From positions 1 through 64,000 of the forward strand of contig DASYDW010000066.1 of the NCBI GenBank assembly GCA_036499395.1: a stretch of 64,000 bases of DNA. The letters are read 5' to 3'. The stretch is from Pirellulales bacterium. GTDB taxonomy: Bacteria > Planctomycetota > Planctomycetia > Pirellulales > JACPPG01. How positions within the stretch are numbered: position 1 is the stretch's first letter; each line of letters starts with the position of its first letter. Below the pieces are notes generated by a model that was not told the DNA's origin, searched no databases, and saw only the letters and a program-made list of their open reading frames with translations. A program made the translations under genes and the position numbers. This document shows, one piece after another, positions 1 through 8,035 of the stretch.

Positions 1-257
1 CTGCCCACATTGGAGATCACAAATTGTGATCTCCAACTTGCAAGCTCTTGTACTGTCAATTGAAACATGAAGTCTAGCGGGAATCTCGCGGCGTTACGTT
101 TAACCGCTTGAACCAGCGTACGAGTTTCGACGCCATATATCGCGGCCAGGTCAAAATCGAGCAGCACCTTATGCCCGCGAACAATAATGATTCGCTGGGC
201 GATCCGTTCGGCCGGCAAATGAACCGCTGGCCCCTTGGCTTTTGACTGCCTTCTCAT
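1..257 (-). CDS. ORF6N domain-containing protein (partial, runs off left edge)
   Basis: The minus strand reads from an ATG at 257 through an open frame to the window edge. The first residues are MRRQSKAKGPAVHLPAERI, followed by a segment containing VRGHKVLLDFDLAAIYGVET and then RFPLDFMFQL. This matches the start of the ORF6N domain, a small DNA-binding or regulatory domain first known from phage antirepressor-like proteins and common as a stand-alone chromosomal gene. About 85 residues are visible and the C-terminal end lies outside the window. It is divergent from the integrase to its right, which fits mobile DNA. No clear ribosome-binding site is seen before the ATG. Family assignment is firm from the motif; the biological role is unknown. 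Confidence 0.8.
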   Translation of the reverse strand, partial: MRRQSKAKGPAVHLPAERIAQRIIIVRGHKVLLDFDLAAIYGVETRTLVQAVKRNAARFPLDFMFQLTVQELASWRSQFVISNVG

Positions 258-593
258 TTCGCGAGCGACATTATCCCACCGAACCGCAATGGTCAAATGC
301 CAAGGCGCATTTGCCTTGTACGATAACAGTGGAATCCCGGAATGATGCAGATTCTTCAAGACGCTGTTGTGGATTTGCACAGTTTCTTGCACATAGGGCG
401 AGGTCATTCGAATTCGTCCAAGATCCTCAATGACTTATAATTGCACCTATCAGGACCTAAACCTTGTGCATCCTGAAATGAGGCACGAGAGAATCGCAGT
501 CGAATCAATATCTTAACTTTGTCGTTGACTCCCAATCCACGTCGCGCTACGGTTGCACATTCGTTGCACACTTTCGCGCACCACGGGAGGCTT
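258..593. other. Intergenic region between ORF6N gene and integrase
   Basis: About 336 bases separate two divergent genes and should hold both promoters. I see no RNA gene, no strong inverted repeat and no convincing ORF. The only open frame of note (242-433, plus) opposes the start of the ORF6N gene and has no family-like content. Confidence 0.4.
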
Positions 594-1799
594 ATGGACA
601 GACTGGAATTGATGGGAGGACGGCTCCGTCTTTATAAGCGGCCGAAAAGCCGCTTCTGGCAGTGCTACACCCATCTCGGCGGGCGTTCGTGGCGTGAATC
701 CACAAAGCAAGAGAGTCCTGCCCTTGCAAAGGAGTTCGCAGAGGATTGGTATCTCAATCTCAAAGGCAAGGACCGTGTCGGCGAGTTGAAGGGCGGGAAG
801 ACCTTTCAATTTGTTGCGCAGCAATTCCTGACGGAATACCGGCTGCTCACCCAAGGAGAACGTAGCCCCAAATGGATTGAGTATCTGGAAATGGCTCTCG
901 ACAAGCACTTGATACCGTACTTCGGTCCTCTGGTGGTCGCGGATATTACGTCTGGCAAAGCCCAGGAATACCGAATGCATCGCGTCAAAAACGGCTACCG
1001 TGGCAAGCCGCCGACCCGTAAGACGCTTGAAAACGAAATGATCGCTCTGCGGCAGGTTCTAAAGACTGCCGTTCGTCACCGTTGGCTGGCCTATGTACCG
1101 GATGTATCACCACCCTTCAAGGCATCTACCAAAGTCTCGCATCGAGCTTGGTTTTCTCAGCAGGAGTATAGGAAGCTGTACGAGGCGACTCGCGAAAGGG
1201 CCGCTCACCCCAAGAAGGAAATGTGGCGGTGGGAGTGCGAGCAATTGCACGACCTCGTTCTCTTTGTGGCCAATACCGGTTTGCGGCCTGACGAGGTGAA
1301 ACGGTTGGAATATCGAGACGTTCAAGTTGTCCGAGATCAGGACACCGATGAGACGATTCTCGAAATCGAAGTCCGTGGCAAGACCGGTGTGGGATTTTGC
1401 AAAAGCATGGAAGGAGCCGTCAGGCCATTCATGCGGGCGAGGAAACGCAATCAGCCAAAACCCACGGACCGCATTTTTCCGAAACTGCACAGGCAGCTCC
1501 TCAACGACATACTGACTGAACTTGGCCTAAAAAGAGACCGCGACGGCCGCTTGCGGACGCTCTACAGTCTGCGTCACAGCTACATCTGTTTTCGCCTCAT
1601 GGAGCGAGCAGACGTGTACCAGATCGCCAAAAATTGTAGAACCAGCATCGAAATGATCCAAAAGCACTACGCGGCGCATATCAAGAACACGCTCGATGCC
1701 GCGGCGATTAATACTAGGCGCCCAAAGCCGAACAAACGTCGGACCAGGGCTCGGGCCGACAGGATACAAGAAAAATCGATTGGCGACGTCGTATCGTAA
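594..1799 (+). CDS. Tyrosine site-specific recombinase (phage-type integrase)
   Basis: A 401-residue integrase of the tyrosine-recombinase family, which cuts and rejoins DNA at att sites during integration or excision. An N-terminal Arm/SAM-like region is followed by the catalytic domain. Visible catalytic positions are the first Arg in TGLRPDE, a Lys in VRGKTG, the second Arg in YSLRHSY and the nucleophilic Tyr in IQKHYAAH. The usual His of the H-x-x-R motif is Tyr here (YSLR), and the third-box Gly-His is replaced (NCRTS); both changes occur in related integrases. I chose the ATG at 594 because GGGAGG sits at 585-590; a longer frame starts with TTG at 519. It ends 19 bases before the tRNA-Leu(UAG), a typical integrase neighbourhood, although it lies 5' of the tRNA rather than 3'. 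Confidence 0.9.
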   Translation: MDRLELMGGRLRLYKRPKSRFWQCYTHLGGRSWRESTKQESPALAKEFAEDWYLNLKGKDRVGELKGGKTFQFVAQQFLTEYRLLTQGERSPKWIEYLEMALDKHLIPYFGPLVVADITSGKAQEYRMHRVKNGYRGKPPTRKTLENEMIALRQVLKTAVRHRWLAYVPDVSPPFKASTKVSHRAWFSQQEYRKLYEATRERAAHPKKEMWRWECEQLHDLVLFVANTGLRPDEVKRLEYRDVQVVRDQDTDETILEIEVRGKTGVGFCKSMEGAVRPFMRARKRNQPKPTDRIFPKLHRQLLNDILTELGLKRDRDGRLRTLYSLRHSYICFRLMERADVYQIAKNCRTSIEMIQKHYAAHIKNTLDAAAINTRRPKPNKRRTRARADRIQEKSIGDVVS

Positions 1800-1818
1800 C
1801 GCTATAGGTGAGCGTTGT

Positions 1819-1903
1819 GCGGGCGTGGCGGAACTGGTAGACGCGCAGCGCTTAGGACGCTGTTCCGCAAGGAGTGTCGGTTCAAGTCCGGCCGCCCGCA
1901 CCA
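1819..1903 (+). tRNA. tRNA-Leu (anticodon UAG)
   Basis: The acceptor stem GCGGGCG (1819-1825) pairs with CGCCCGC (1893-1899), followed by discriminator A and an encoded CCA. The D arm GGCGGAACTGGTAGAC, anticodon stem CAGCG/CGCTG with loop CTTAGGA (anticodon TAG), a long class II variable arm and the T arm GTTCAAGTC are all present. The long variable arm and the anticodon identify leucine. The gene is intact and lies just downstream of an integrase gene. Confidence 0.95.
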
Positions 1904-2127
1904 AAGAGGCGCGGCCCGTGTAATGCGAAGGAGCCCATTCATCGAAAACTCGCGCCAAATCGAATTAACATTGCGATCTAAAACGGCTTTCGCGAAGATA
2001 ATTACCTTTCGTCGCGTCCTTGGGCGCAGGTGATTAGCCAATAATCTGCTTCGCGCTCTTGCCGATACGCCCACTTTTTAAGGGAATGACACCTTCGGTT
2101 GTGTGGCTCTTATTGCTCTCACGTTGA

Positions 2128-2346
2128 TTGCCGCAAAACAGGAAGCACTTTGACCAATACTCAACGAGCGTGGCCGCTCGTTTGGCAGAATTGTCGCCCC
2201 CATACGTGTACGAGGCTCTGAACGAGTTGTTGGGAACTGCCTGGCGTGCGACGACTGATCGCGAGGTGGCATCTGCAGCATTCCTACCTTTCGATGCCGC
2301 GGCTAAAACGCTAGTGGAACTTCGCGCCGCGACCCAGAGAACTTAA
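2128..2346 (+). CDS. Possible small hypothetical protein
   Basis: A 72-codon frame opens with TTG directly after an in-frame stop and ends 36 bases before the next gene on the same strand. The translation (about 30% Ala plus Leu, with segments such as YVYEALNELLGTAW) looks protein-like but matches no family I recognise. There is no clear ribosome-binding site. It could be a leader gene of the cassette that follows, or chance. I rate it as uncertain. Confidence 0.25.
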   Translation: MPQNRKHFDQYSTSVAARLAELSPPYVYEALNELLGTAWRATTDREVASAAFLPFDAAAKTLVELRAATQRT

Positions 2347-2382
2347 TTTCTCGATTGGAACTTCAAGGATTGGACGCCCCAA

Positions 2383-3516
2383 ATGACTGATGGATCACAC
2401 GTTTTTCGTACGGCCGCCGCCCTGATCCGGAGCGCCGAAGCATTTCAAAAGTTGACAACTCCTGCAGTTTTGGCCAACGACCTCTCGGCTATTGCAAACA
2501 TTGCACGAGCTCGAATTGAGTTGATTCGTAGCATTGAAGCTAAAGCGGCACGTGCGGAGGCAATCTGTGGGGCCTTTGAGTCACTTCAGTCGCTTACGGC
2601 GGCCCAATCGATGGCCAACACGATTGCAAAGCTGAGCAGCTCCGCCGAGGCGATCGCATCGCTAGACCGGCAGAGCAAGTGGCTTCAGAACATCCGAGAC
2701 GCGCAATTCCGTCTCCCGGCAATTGAATCAACGCTTGCCGGTGTGCTTCAAAAGATGGAAGCCTCGCAATTACTCGTGTCGGGCATCTCGACTGACCAAA
2801 TCGGCGCTGCACTGCCAATCGGTAGGCAACAGCAACGGCAACTTGTTAATTCTTTTAGCAAGCTGGGGGAAGCGCATGATCGCTTCTACACAGGCGCTAC
2901 CGGCTCGACTTCTACACTCTTGAGCATCGAGCCGGCACTTGTTGCTGGCCCAGCCACAGAGTATCTCAATGCAGCCGACTTCATCAACGCTACTACCGGT
3001 CAGTTGGCAGACGAAACGACCCCAGGGATTCAGATTGTCGCAGGTGAGCGACAATCGACACTTGACGCTGCGAGCAGCCTGACGGAAGAGCTGGCGAGGC
3101 GCTTCCCCGATTTATCAGAAGCACTCGAAGGAGCGAGAATCGCGCGCGCCGAGAAAAAAGCGGACTATGTGCGCCATTTTTTAACCTCATACCGTGAACT
3201 CTTAACCCAACTCCTTCACAGGCTGGCTCCCGACGAATCTGTGAAGGCATGGACGGATGACCGTAAGGATTTCGACAAAGGCAGACCAACTCGCGCAGCG
3301 CGCGTGCGATTCATCTGCCGTCAAATCGTTCAAGAGAAGCTCCGGAGTTTTGTCGACAAGGATATTCCCGCGGTGGTAGAGCTGTTTTCCATTTTTCAAG
3401 CCGGAACGCATTCTGCAGCGTCGCCGTTTCCGGAACGACAGCTCGACGCAGTCCAATGTCGCGTGGAAGGCGCGATGCTTTTCTTACTACAGATCGATTC
3501 GGCTGGAGTCGGTTAG
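2383..3516 (+). CDS. Hypothetical protein with C-terminal domain resembling predicted pPIWI-associating nucleases
   Basis: This 377-residue protein has no signal peptide or membrane segment. Residues 1 to about 230 are Ala- and Ser-rich and helical. The C-terminal 140 residues contain SYRELLTQLLHRLAPDESVK, KGRPTRAARVRFICR, and then FSIFQAGTHSA and CRVEGAMLFLLQ. From memory this pattern (RELL..LL..LAPDE..K, GRPTR.AR, the GTH segment and the final hydrophobic helix) matches the predicted pPIWI-associating nuclease domain family found in accessory and defence-type genes. I cannot confirm it without a profile search. The gene lies between the tRNA/integrase and the RHS locus, and is followed by a winged-helix/membrane gene on the same strand, so it may be half of a two-gene cassette. 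Confidence 0.6.
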   Translation: MTDGSHVFRTAAALIRSAEAFQKLTTPAVLANDLSAIANIARARIELIRSIEAKAARAEAICGAFESLQSLTAAQSMANTIAKLSSSAEAIASLDRQSKWLQNIRDAQFRLPAIESTLAGVLQKMEASQLLVSGISTDQIGAALPIGRQQQRQLVNSFSKLGEAHDRFYTGATGSTSTLLSIEPALVAGPATEYLNAADFINATTGQLADETTPGIQIVAGERQSTLDAASSLTEELARRFPDLSEALEGARIARAEKKADYVRHFLTSYRELLTQLLHRLAPDESVKAWTDDRKDFDKGRPTRAARVRFICRQIVQEKLRSFVDKDIPAVVELFSIFQAGTHSAASPFPERQLDAVQCRVEGAMLFLLQIDSAGVG

Positions 3517-3660
3517 TGATTGCAATATGACGCTGATTCACCTTGTTTGCCAATATGACTACTTCGCCTTCGCGCGAGTCCGTTTCTGCGTCATTGCGTC
3601 CGCACCACGAGCAAACGGTGCTGCGTGATTATCCGCAAGCAAAATAAGGACAACAGTCGG

Positions 3661-4089
3661 ATGTTGACCGAACTGGAAGCCCAATGTCTGGGTTATCTCA
3701 CCCACCGATACGAAAGCAGCCCAGGCACTAACGTCTCGCGTGATACTATCCTGCACGAACTCAGGATAAGTGATGCCGACTTTGAATTGGCGATGCGTAG
3801 ACTTCACCATCTTGGCGCCATTAGCGTCCAGTCGACGGACGCGAAATACGGATTTTCCATTACGCCCTTGCCTGGAGCGTTCGATGTGAAAGCAAAGTAC
3901 GAACATTCCGCTCGCGAGGCGGCCAGGCCTCCCGACATTGTCGCACAATTAAAGGAGGCCATGCACCGCAATCCCGGAACCGCGTGGCTCCTCATCAGCT
4001 TCGCTGGATTGACGGCACTGGGCACCCTAATCAGCACATGGTGGGACGTCATCGAGCGGATCGTGAGACTTATCGGGCAGAGCAGCTAA
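3661..4089 (+). CDS. Winged-helix-like protein with C-terminal membrane helix
   Basis: A 142-residue protein. The N-terminal half (MLTELEAQCLGYLTHRYE to about residue 70) reads like a winged helix-turn-helix, with a wing-type segment before GAISVQSTD. The C-terminal third has a hydrophobic stretch (AWLLISFAGLTALGTLIST) followed by an amphipathic tail, suggesting a single membrane anchor. I prefer the ATG at 3661; the frame also allows a GTG at 3625. It follows the preceding gene by about 145 bases on the same strand. Its last four bases overlap the end of an RHS fragment on the other strand. I recognise no family. A membrane-tethered regulator or defence-cassette partner is possible but unproven. 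Confidence 0.6.
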   Translation: MLTELEAQCLGYLTHRYESSPGTNVSRDTILHELRISDADFELAMRRLHHLGAISVQSTDAKYGFSITPLPGAFDVKAKYEHSAREAARPPDIVAQLKEAMHRNPGTAWLLISFAGLTALGTLISTWWDVIERIVRLIGQSS

Positions 4090-4327
4090 TCGAAGCCGAA
4101 GCTCGAGAGGGCGAAGTCGGCGGTCGTGTCAATGCGATTGCCATTAGGATCGTAGTCGTACCCGTTGCCGACGAGGATGCTGGCATTCGCCGTCAGGAGT
4201 TGCCCGTCCGCGTCGTACAAATACGTCAGGCTTTCGCTGCGATGCTCGCCATCGAAGAACTGCGACGTTTGATTAAGCGCATTGAAATGTCATGTACGGC
4301 TCCCGATCGTCGCGTCCTTGCTGACCG
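4086..4327 (-). pseudogene. RHS repeat/core fragment (decayed)
   Basis: The minus strand encodes about 80 residues that align with the full-length RHS protein of this locus. The fragment reads HFNALNQTSQFFDGEHRSE, then SLTYLYDADGQLLTANAS, then YDYDPNGNRIDTT, and stops at 4086. The full-length copy has YGWHFNAANQISQF at the same place. Here the Trp codon has become TGA, so the fragment is interrupted and has no start. It is a remnant of an older or displaced RHS gene and marks the left end of the RHS locus. Confidence 0.8.
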
Positions 4328-4335
4328 CAATTCAC

Positions 4336-4602
4336 TCAGGGGCGCTTCCCTAGAATCAAAAACACCGACCAAATCGCCCAGATAATATTGGTGCCAACTA
4401 GCGCCAAGGTCATTCGTCTACAATCAGCTGTCGCCATCGCCACAATCGAATTTGCGTCACTCGTAGGGATCGCCGAAAAACTATCGAAGTGCATATCGTA
4501 AAGCTGCACGCCGAGAAAGGATGTGATTGCCACAGCCCAAATGCATATGCACGCCGACAGTATGGCCCAAACGGAAAACACGCCTATTCGCATCCGTAGC
4601 AT
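4336..4602 (-). CDS. Small two-helix membrane protein in the RHS locus (immunity candidate)
   Basis: An 88-residue protein with two hydrophobic segments: near the N-terminus (VWAILSACICIWAVAITSFL) and at the C-terminus (LALVGTNIIWAIWSVFLIL), joined by a soluble loop of about 30 residues. I chose the ATG at 4602 because GGGAG lies five bases upstream; the longer frame starts at 4647. It sits between an LRR-like gene and an RHS remnant, downstream of the displaced toxin tips, where immunity genes are expected. No family is recognised. Its role as immunity protein is inferred from position only. Confidence 0.55.
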   Translation of the reverse strand: MLRMRIGVFSVWAILSACICIWAVAITSFLGVQLYDMHFDSFSAIPTSDANSIVAMATADCRRMTLALVGTNIIWAIWSVFLILGKRP

Positions 4603-4703
4603 ATGCGCTCCCGTCCAGCAGTTTTTACTGGAAAAGACAGTCTTCATCGTTGTACAAGTCCCGGCACTTGCCGCCCAGGGAACGGTCGTTGTACCAAATG
4701 GCT

Positions 4704-5348
4704 CTACTTTAGCGCCCAGTCGAGCCAGCCTGACGATCGTATCGCTTTAATCTCCACGGTTGGCAGTTTCTTGCGACACTCGGTGGCTTTATCCTTTGTT
4801 ACGCTTGTGCCGTGAAGCTCAAGCACTCGCACTTGGTTCCCGACACCAAGTGCGCTAAGGTCATCCAATAGAGAACGTAGGCCCGTCTCGTCGAACGTAG
4901 GGTCTTTAACAATGATTGTAGGAATGACCTGGGCGGCCTCGCGGAGTTGTGACGAACCGCCGGTGAACGCCGAGAGCGTATATTGCAGTGCCACATCCGG
5001 AAAGGAGGTGTGCAGTGCCTTGAGCTGCGCTAAAGAAATCGAAGTATCTCGAAAATCGATTTGACGAAGGAATTGAAACTTCCGCAGCCACTCATCTGCG
5101 GACGAATCAAAATCGCCCCTGCCAATTGCTATCTCCCCCACACGATCAGCGCGGTTCCGATCTTTCCCAAAGACGACAAGAAGGAGCTTGTATTCTGGAA
5201 CTGGGAAGCGCGCGGTTATTGTCCACCCCGGCGCGAGATACCGAATAGCCTCTTGCTCGTCGTCCCATTGGCTATCAATGCGATGCACTCTGGCGAACTG
5301 TAAAAGCAAGACGCCGAGAAACACCAAAAGGGAAATCCACCCGATCAT
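4704..5348 (-). CDS. Membrane-anchored leucine-rich-repeat-like protein (immunity candidate)
   Basis: A 214-residue protein starting at an ATG at 5348 (MIGWISLLVFLGVLLLQF), giving an N-terminal transmembrane anchor. Segments such as LRKFQFLRQIDFRDTSISL, LRSLLDDLSALG and VRVLELHGTSVTKDKATEC have the spacing of short leucine-rich repeats, ending in RKKLPTVEIKAI, a pattern common in planctomycete LRR proteins. The longer frame to 5420 is less likely. It lies inside the RHS locus between RHS scars, so it may be an orphan immunity gene. It could equally be an unrelated LRR protein; the frameshifted gene at 58046-58821 has similar architecture. Confidence 0.6.
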   Translation of the reverse strand: MIGWISLLVFLGVLLLQFARVHRIDSQWDDEQEAIRYLAPGWTITARFPVPEYKLLLVVFGKDRNRADRVGEIAIGRGDFDSSADEWLRKFQFLRQIDFRDTSISLAQLKALHTSFPDVALQYTLSAFTGGSSQLREAAQVIPTIIVKDPTFDETGLRSLLDDLSALGVGNQVRVLELHGTSVTKDKATECRKKLPTVEIKAIRSSGWLDWALK

Positions 5349-5486
5349 TCGCCACGGTGGTGAAAGCAACTCGACTGCTCCCAGGTTCAATAACAGCAGC
5401 GTAATAGGTCGGCAGCCCAAGGTCGCTTTAGCAGCGCCAGCCCAAGCGACGCGCTATTCATTCGTGCCCTCGGTCCCAGGGCGGAG

Positions 5487-5600
5487 AACAACGGCCGATC
5501 GTCGGATCGTAGTGCCGCCCTGGCGCGTCATGCTGGCACCCTGCAAGCATTGGTGCGTTAAGATCGCCTAAGTAGTCGTATGCGTTGTCGATGGCAGTTC
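5487..5600 (-). pseudogene. Short RHS core scar (probable)
   Basis: The minus strand carries a degraded stretch encoding NAYDYLGDLNAPML followed by GRHYDPTIGR. Both pieces resemble the end of an RHS core (NAYDAFGDL and RWYDPETGRF in the intact copies here). The frame has no proper start and ends soon after. It lies between the candidate immunity genes at 4704-5348 and 5683-6201, where a displaced RHS tip would have left a core remnant. Confidence 0.45.
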
Positions 5601-5682
5601 TAGCAATGCGAATCGTTTGGTCGGCAATGCACTCGCTGTGGGAGACAGGTCGGGCGATGCAGATCATTTGGGCGGTTCTCCT

Positions 5683-6201
5683 TTAACTATTCTTCGTGTT
5701 GACCCCACGGTATTCCCGGTGCCCCAGTGGGACATACGTCCACCGTCTGTCCAACCATGACAACTCGAATGGCAGCCGACGTTCGGTGAAAGCATTTCCT
5801 TTCTTCGTTGCTTTGGAACGACGAGGTGGCACCTGCACGTCGATGTCGTCGCCTTTTCCTTTTTCGTCGATCCCATTTGGGCCAATGCTTCTGAAATGAA
5901 TCTCCCCGTCCTTGCGCACGTCGAGAATAACGGATTGGCCCCATGCGTCCTTCCCCTCCGCAATCCCGGGCCAGGAAATCAAGCATTCTCGATCAAAGGC
6001 TCCATCTGCTCGTAAGTAGTCCAAAAGCCCTTGAAGACCGCCGGCTGGTAGTCGGTCCTCAAGGATTTTTACCCTTTCAGTCTCACCAGCAAGGCGGTGC
6101 AGCATATCGCGAGTGCCCTTGTTCTGCCTCCTTGGCTCGCGCGCACAGCCAAGCGCGCCGCTTGCTATACAAAGTATGATCACGAGACGAATAGAGGGCA
6201 T
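5683..6201 (-). CDS. Lipoprotein with pseudopilin-like C-terminal region; candidate immunity protein of the HExxH tip
   Basis: A 172-residue protein starting at the ATG at 6201, one base after the TAA of the upstream RHS tip, so the two are probably translationally coupled. The N-terminus MPSIRLVIILCIASGALGC ends in a lipobox, predicting a lipid-anchored envelope protein. The middle (DAWGQSVILDVRKDGEIHF, then IGPNGIDEKGKGDDID) resembles the C-terminal domain of type II secretion major pseudopilins (GspG-like), including the calcium-loop region. No pilin-type N-terminus is present. From its place directly behind a toxin tip I infer an immunity role; cognate binding is untested. Confidence 0.7.
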   Translation of the reverse strand: MPSIRLVIILCIASGALGCAREPRRQNKGTRDMLHRLAGETERVKILEDRLPAGGLQGLLDYLRADGAFDRECLISWPGIAEGKDAWGQSVILDVRKDGEIHFRSIGPNGIDEKGKGDDIDVQVPPRRSKATKKGNAFTERRLPFELSWLDRRWTYVPLGHREYRGVNTKNS

Positions 6202-6202
6202 G

Positions 6203-7591
6203 TTATCTAAGAGCCGGCTTGGTTTGCGCACTCTCTAGCTCAAAGCATGGGTAGTATTTCTGTACCATGTCACTGTAAATCTTGAATACGGCTTCCTGCG
6301 ACACGGTCACTCCCGTATAGCTAGAAAAGCGTTCGATGTCCTCATCTGTGACAGGTCCAAGGTTCACTTTATTTACGTATACGTCGGTATTCGGATAGCT
6401 TCCAAGAAGGCTCCATGCGGATTGCCATGCCTCATTCAAGGCAGCGTTCGACTGAAAACGGCGATTCTTCAAGTCGTTTTCAAATTTCTGTAGCTGGTAA
6501 ATATTGTTGAATATCTGCTCCGCAGCGTATCCGAGCCCTTCAGCCTGCCGCCATACCGACTGGCCTCTATGAGAATATGTTTCATCAAGAAACCAATCTT
6601 CTTTATCGTCGAGTACATGAGTCAGTTCGTGCATGAACGTGCCTTCCGGAATTGAGTTGACCGATCCGGATAGGGCTAGAAGGTCAAACGTGAAGTTGTA
6701 TTGAGCTGCGTTGCCGCCTGTCAGTATTGACCAAGCGTTCTGGATAACATTAATCCCCGATGAAGCCTGTCGCAGGTTGGCGAAGTATGCTCCGAGATGA
6801 AAAGCATCGAAATATGCGTATTTCTCTTGCTCTGCCTCAATATCATTCAGTCTGCCAAGCAATCCCCCACCTTGATTATTGGCGGGGGCGGTCCTGTCAG
6901 AAGCAAGTAGGATGTTCGTAACAACAGGCGGAACAAGCCCCGTCGGATCAGTTGCATTCGTCGGCCTGTTCCCAGTATACCGATACAAATTCGACGGATC
7001 GCCCTGGAAGCCAATAGGGTCCTGGCTTATGAATCGTCCGATCCCTGGATCATACCACCGATTCGTGTTGTATTGCAGCTTCGTCAGAGGATCATCGAAG
7101 CGCCCCGTCCAGCCAAAATCAGCGTCGAGCGTGCCTGTATTTGAGATCGCATTGCCGAATGCATCGTACGACTTGTGCTGAACGACCGTCCCTGTGTTGC
7201 TAATCCAATCGCGGACGCTGTTCAAGTCGTCGTCCAGAGCCCAATCGACGTTATTGCTGGCATCTTCCTGAGCGAGCAACAAATCGACCGCTGGTGCCCA
7301 TAAGTACCGGTCCTGCACGGCACCATTGTCGGCCAGGCTCAAGACGATCTGGCCATTGTCGTAGATGTAGTGCGATGAACAACTGGCAACGCCGGTCTCA
7401 TGCGAGATTACCTGGCGTCCGACCATGTTGTTGAACATGTCGTACGTATAGTGGATCTCCCAGTTCTCGGTCGTCTTCGCACTGCTCGTATAGTCAGTGA
7501 CGCTCGCCAACCGATTGCGATTATCCCACGTCAATAACAGTGTCTCGCCCGTAGGATTGCCGCTCGCGTCCAGCACGGTGCGCTGCGTCAT
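6203..7591 (-). CDS. Orphan RHS core tip with C-terminal HExxH (metalloprotease-like) toxin domain
   Basis: This 462-residue frame begins inside an RHS core. Residues 1 to about 217 match the core of the full-length RHS gene (WDNRNRLASVTDY, YDMFNNMVGRQV, RYLWAPAVDLLLAQED, RFISQDPIGF, ending at DPTGL). The rest is a unique C-terminal domain with a HELTH motif near residue 320 (GTFMHELTHVLDDKEDW), the zinc-binding signature of many metallopeptidases. In-frame RHS core sequence continues upstream to about 7685 (SNSGIAETVYATSRTACAYS) and then meets a stop, so the N-terminal RHS shell is missing. It is best read as a displaced tip (orphan rhs-CT), not a normal secreted protein. The lipoprotein gene right behind it is the likely immunity partner. 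Confidence 0.8.
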   Translation of the reverse strand: MTQRTVLDASGNPTGETLLLTWDNRNRLASVTDYTSSAKTTENWEIHYTYDMFNNMVGRQVISHETGVASCSSHYIYDNGQIVLSLADNGAVQDRYLWAPAVDLLLAQEDASNNVDWALDDDLNSVRDWISNTGTVVQHKSYDAFGNAISNTGTLDADFGWTGRFDDPLTKLQYNTNRWYDPGIGRFISQDPIGFQGDPSNLYRYTGNRPTNATDPTGLVPPVVTNILLASDRTAPANNQGGGLLGRLNDIEAEQEKYAYFDAFHLGAYFANLRQASSGINVIQNAWSILTGGNAAQYNFTFDLLALSGSVNSIPEGTFMHELTHVLDDKEDWFLDETYSHRGQSVWRQAEGLGYAAEQIFNNIYQLQKFENDLKNRRFQSNAALNEAWQSAWSLLGSYPNTDVYVNKVNLGPVTDEDIERFSSYTGVTVSQEAVFKIYSDMVQKYYPCFELESAQTKPALR

Positions 7592-7703
7592 ATTCCCTTC
7601 GGCATCGTACGAGTATGCACAGGCCGTTCTGGACGTAGCATAGACAGTTTCCGCAATGCCGCTATTGCTTCGCTGCCGTTCGATTTACCGAGAGATTTCA
7701 GTC

Positions 7704-7952
7704 TTACGTCGTCATATCGCGACCCAACCAGTCGATTAGCTCTTCTAGTTGAAGACCCCGTTCGTTCGGTTCGTCGTCGTCCTGCAGACCTGTCTCGCAC
7801 AGCTCACTAGCACACGAGCTACGCAATTTGTCTCGCTGAGTCCAATTAAGTGCTATCGTCGGTGATGTATCGACTGCATCAAGAAGCTCCGGATGATACT
7901 TCGAGATGACTTCTTCAAGCAAAGTCGAAAGTTGCTTGGAAAGTTGAGACAT
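7704..7952 (-). CDS. Small acidic protein, candidate immunity protein
   Basis: An 82-residue protein starting at the ATG at 7952, with AGGAG about ten bases upstream; longer starts lack this. It has no signal or membrane segment. The C-terminal half is strongly acidic (CETGLQDDDEPNERGLQLEE, then LIDWLGRD). I have seen similar short acidic C-termini in uncharacterised proteins but assign no named family. It is the last of three small genes between the two orphan RHS tips and is followed by RHS core remnant sequence. A cytosolic immunity role is inferred from context. Confidence 0.6.
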   Translation of the reverse strand: MSQLSKQLSTLLEEVISKYHPELLDAVDTSPTIALNWTQRDKLRSSCASELCETGLQDDDEPNERGLQLEELIDWLGRDMTT

Positions 7953-8035
7953 CGTTGTTGCACTCCTATACAGGCTGCGGAGGTCTCCCCTCAGGGGTGC
8001 TCGAACCTTAAGAATGCTTCCAGCACTGAGAGCCC

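Noticed and set aside
242-433. Small plus-strand frame at the left edge
   Set aside because: It overlaps the start of the ORF6N-type gene on the other strand and has no protein-like content.
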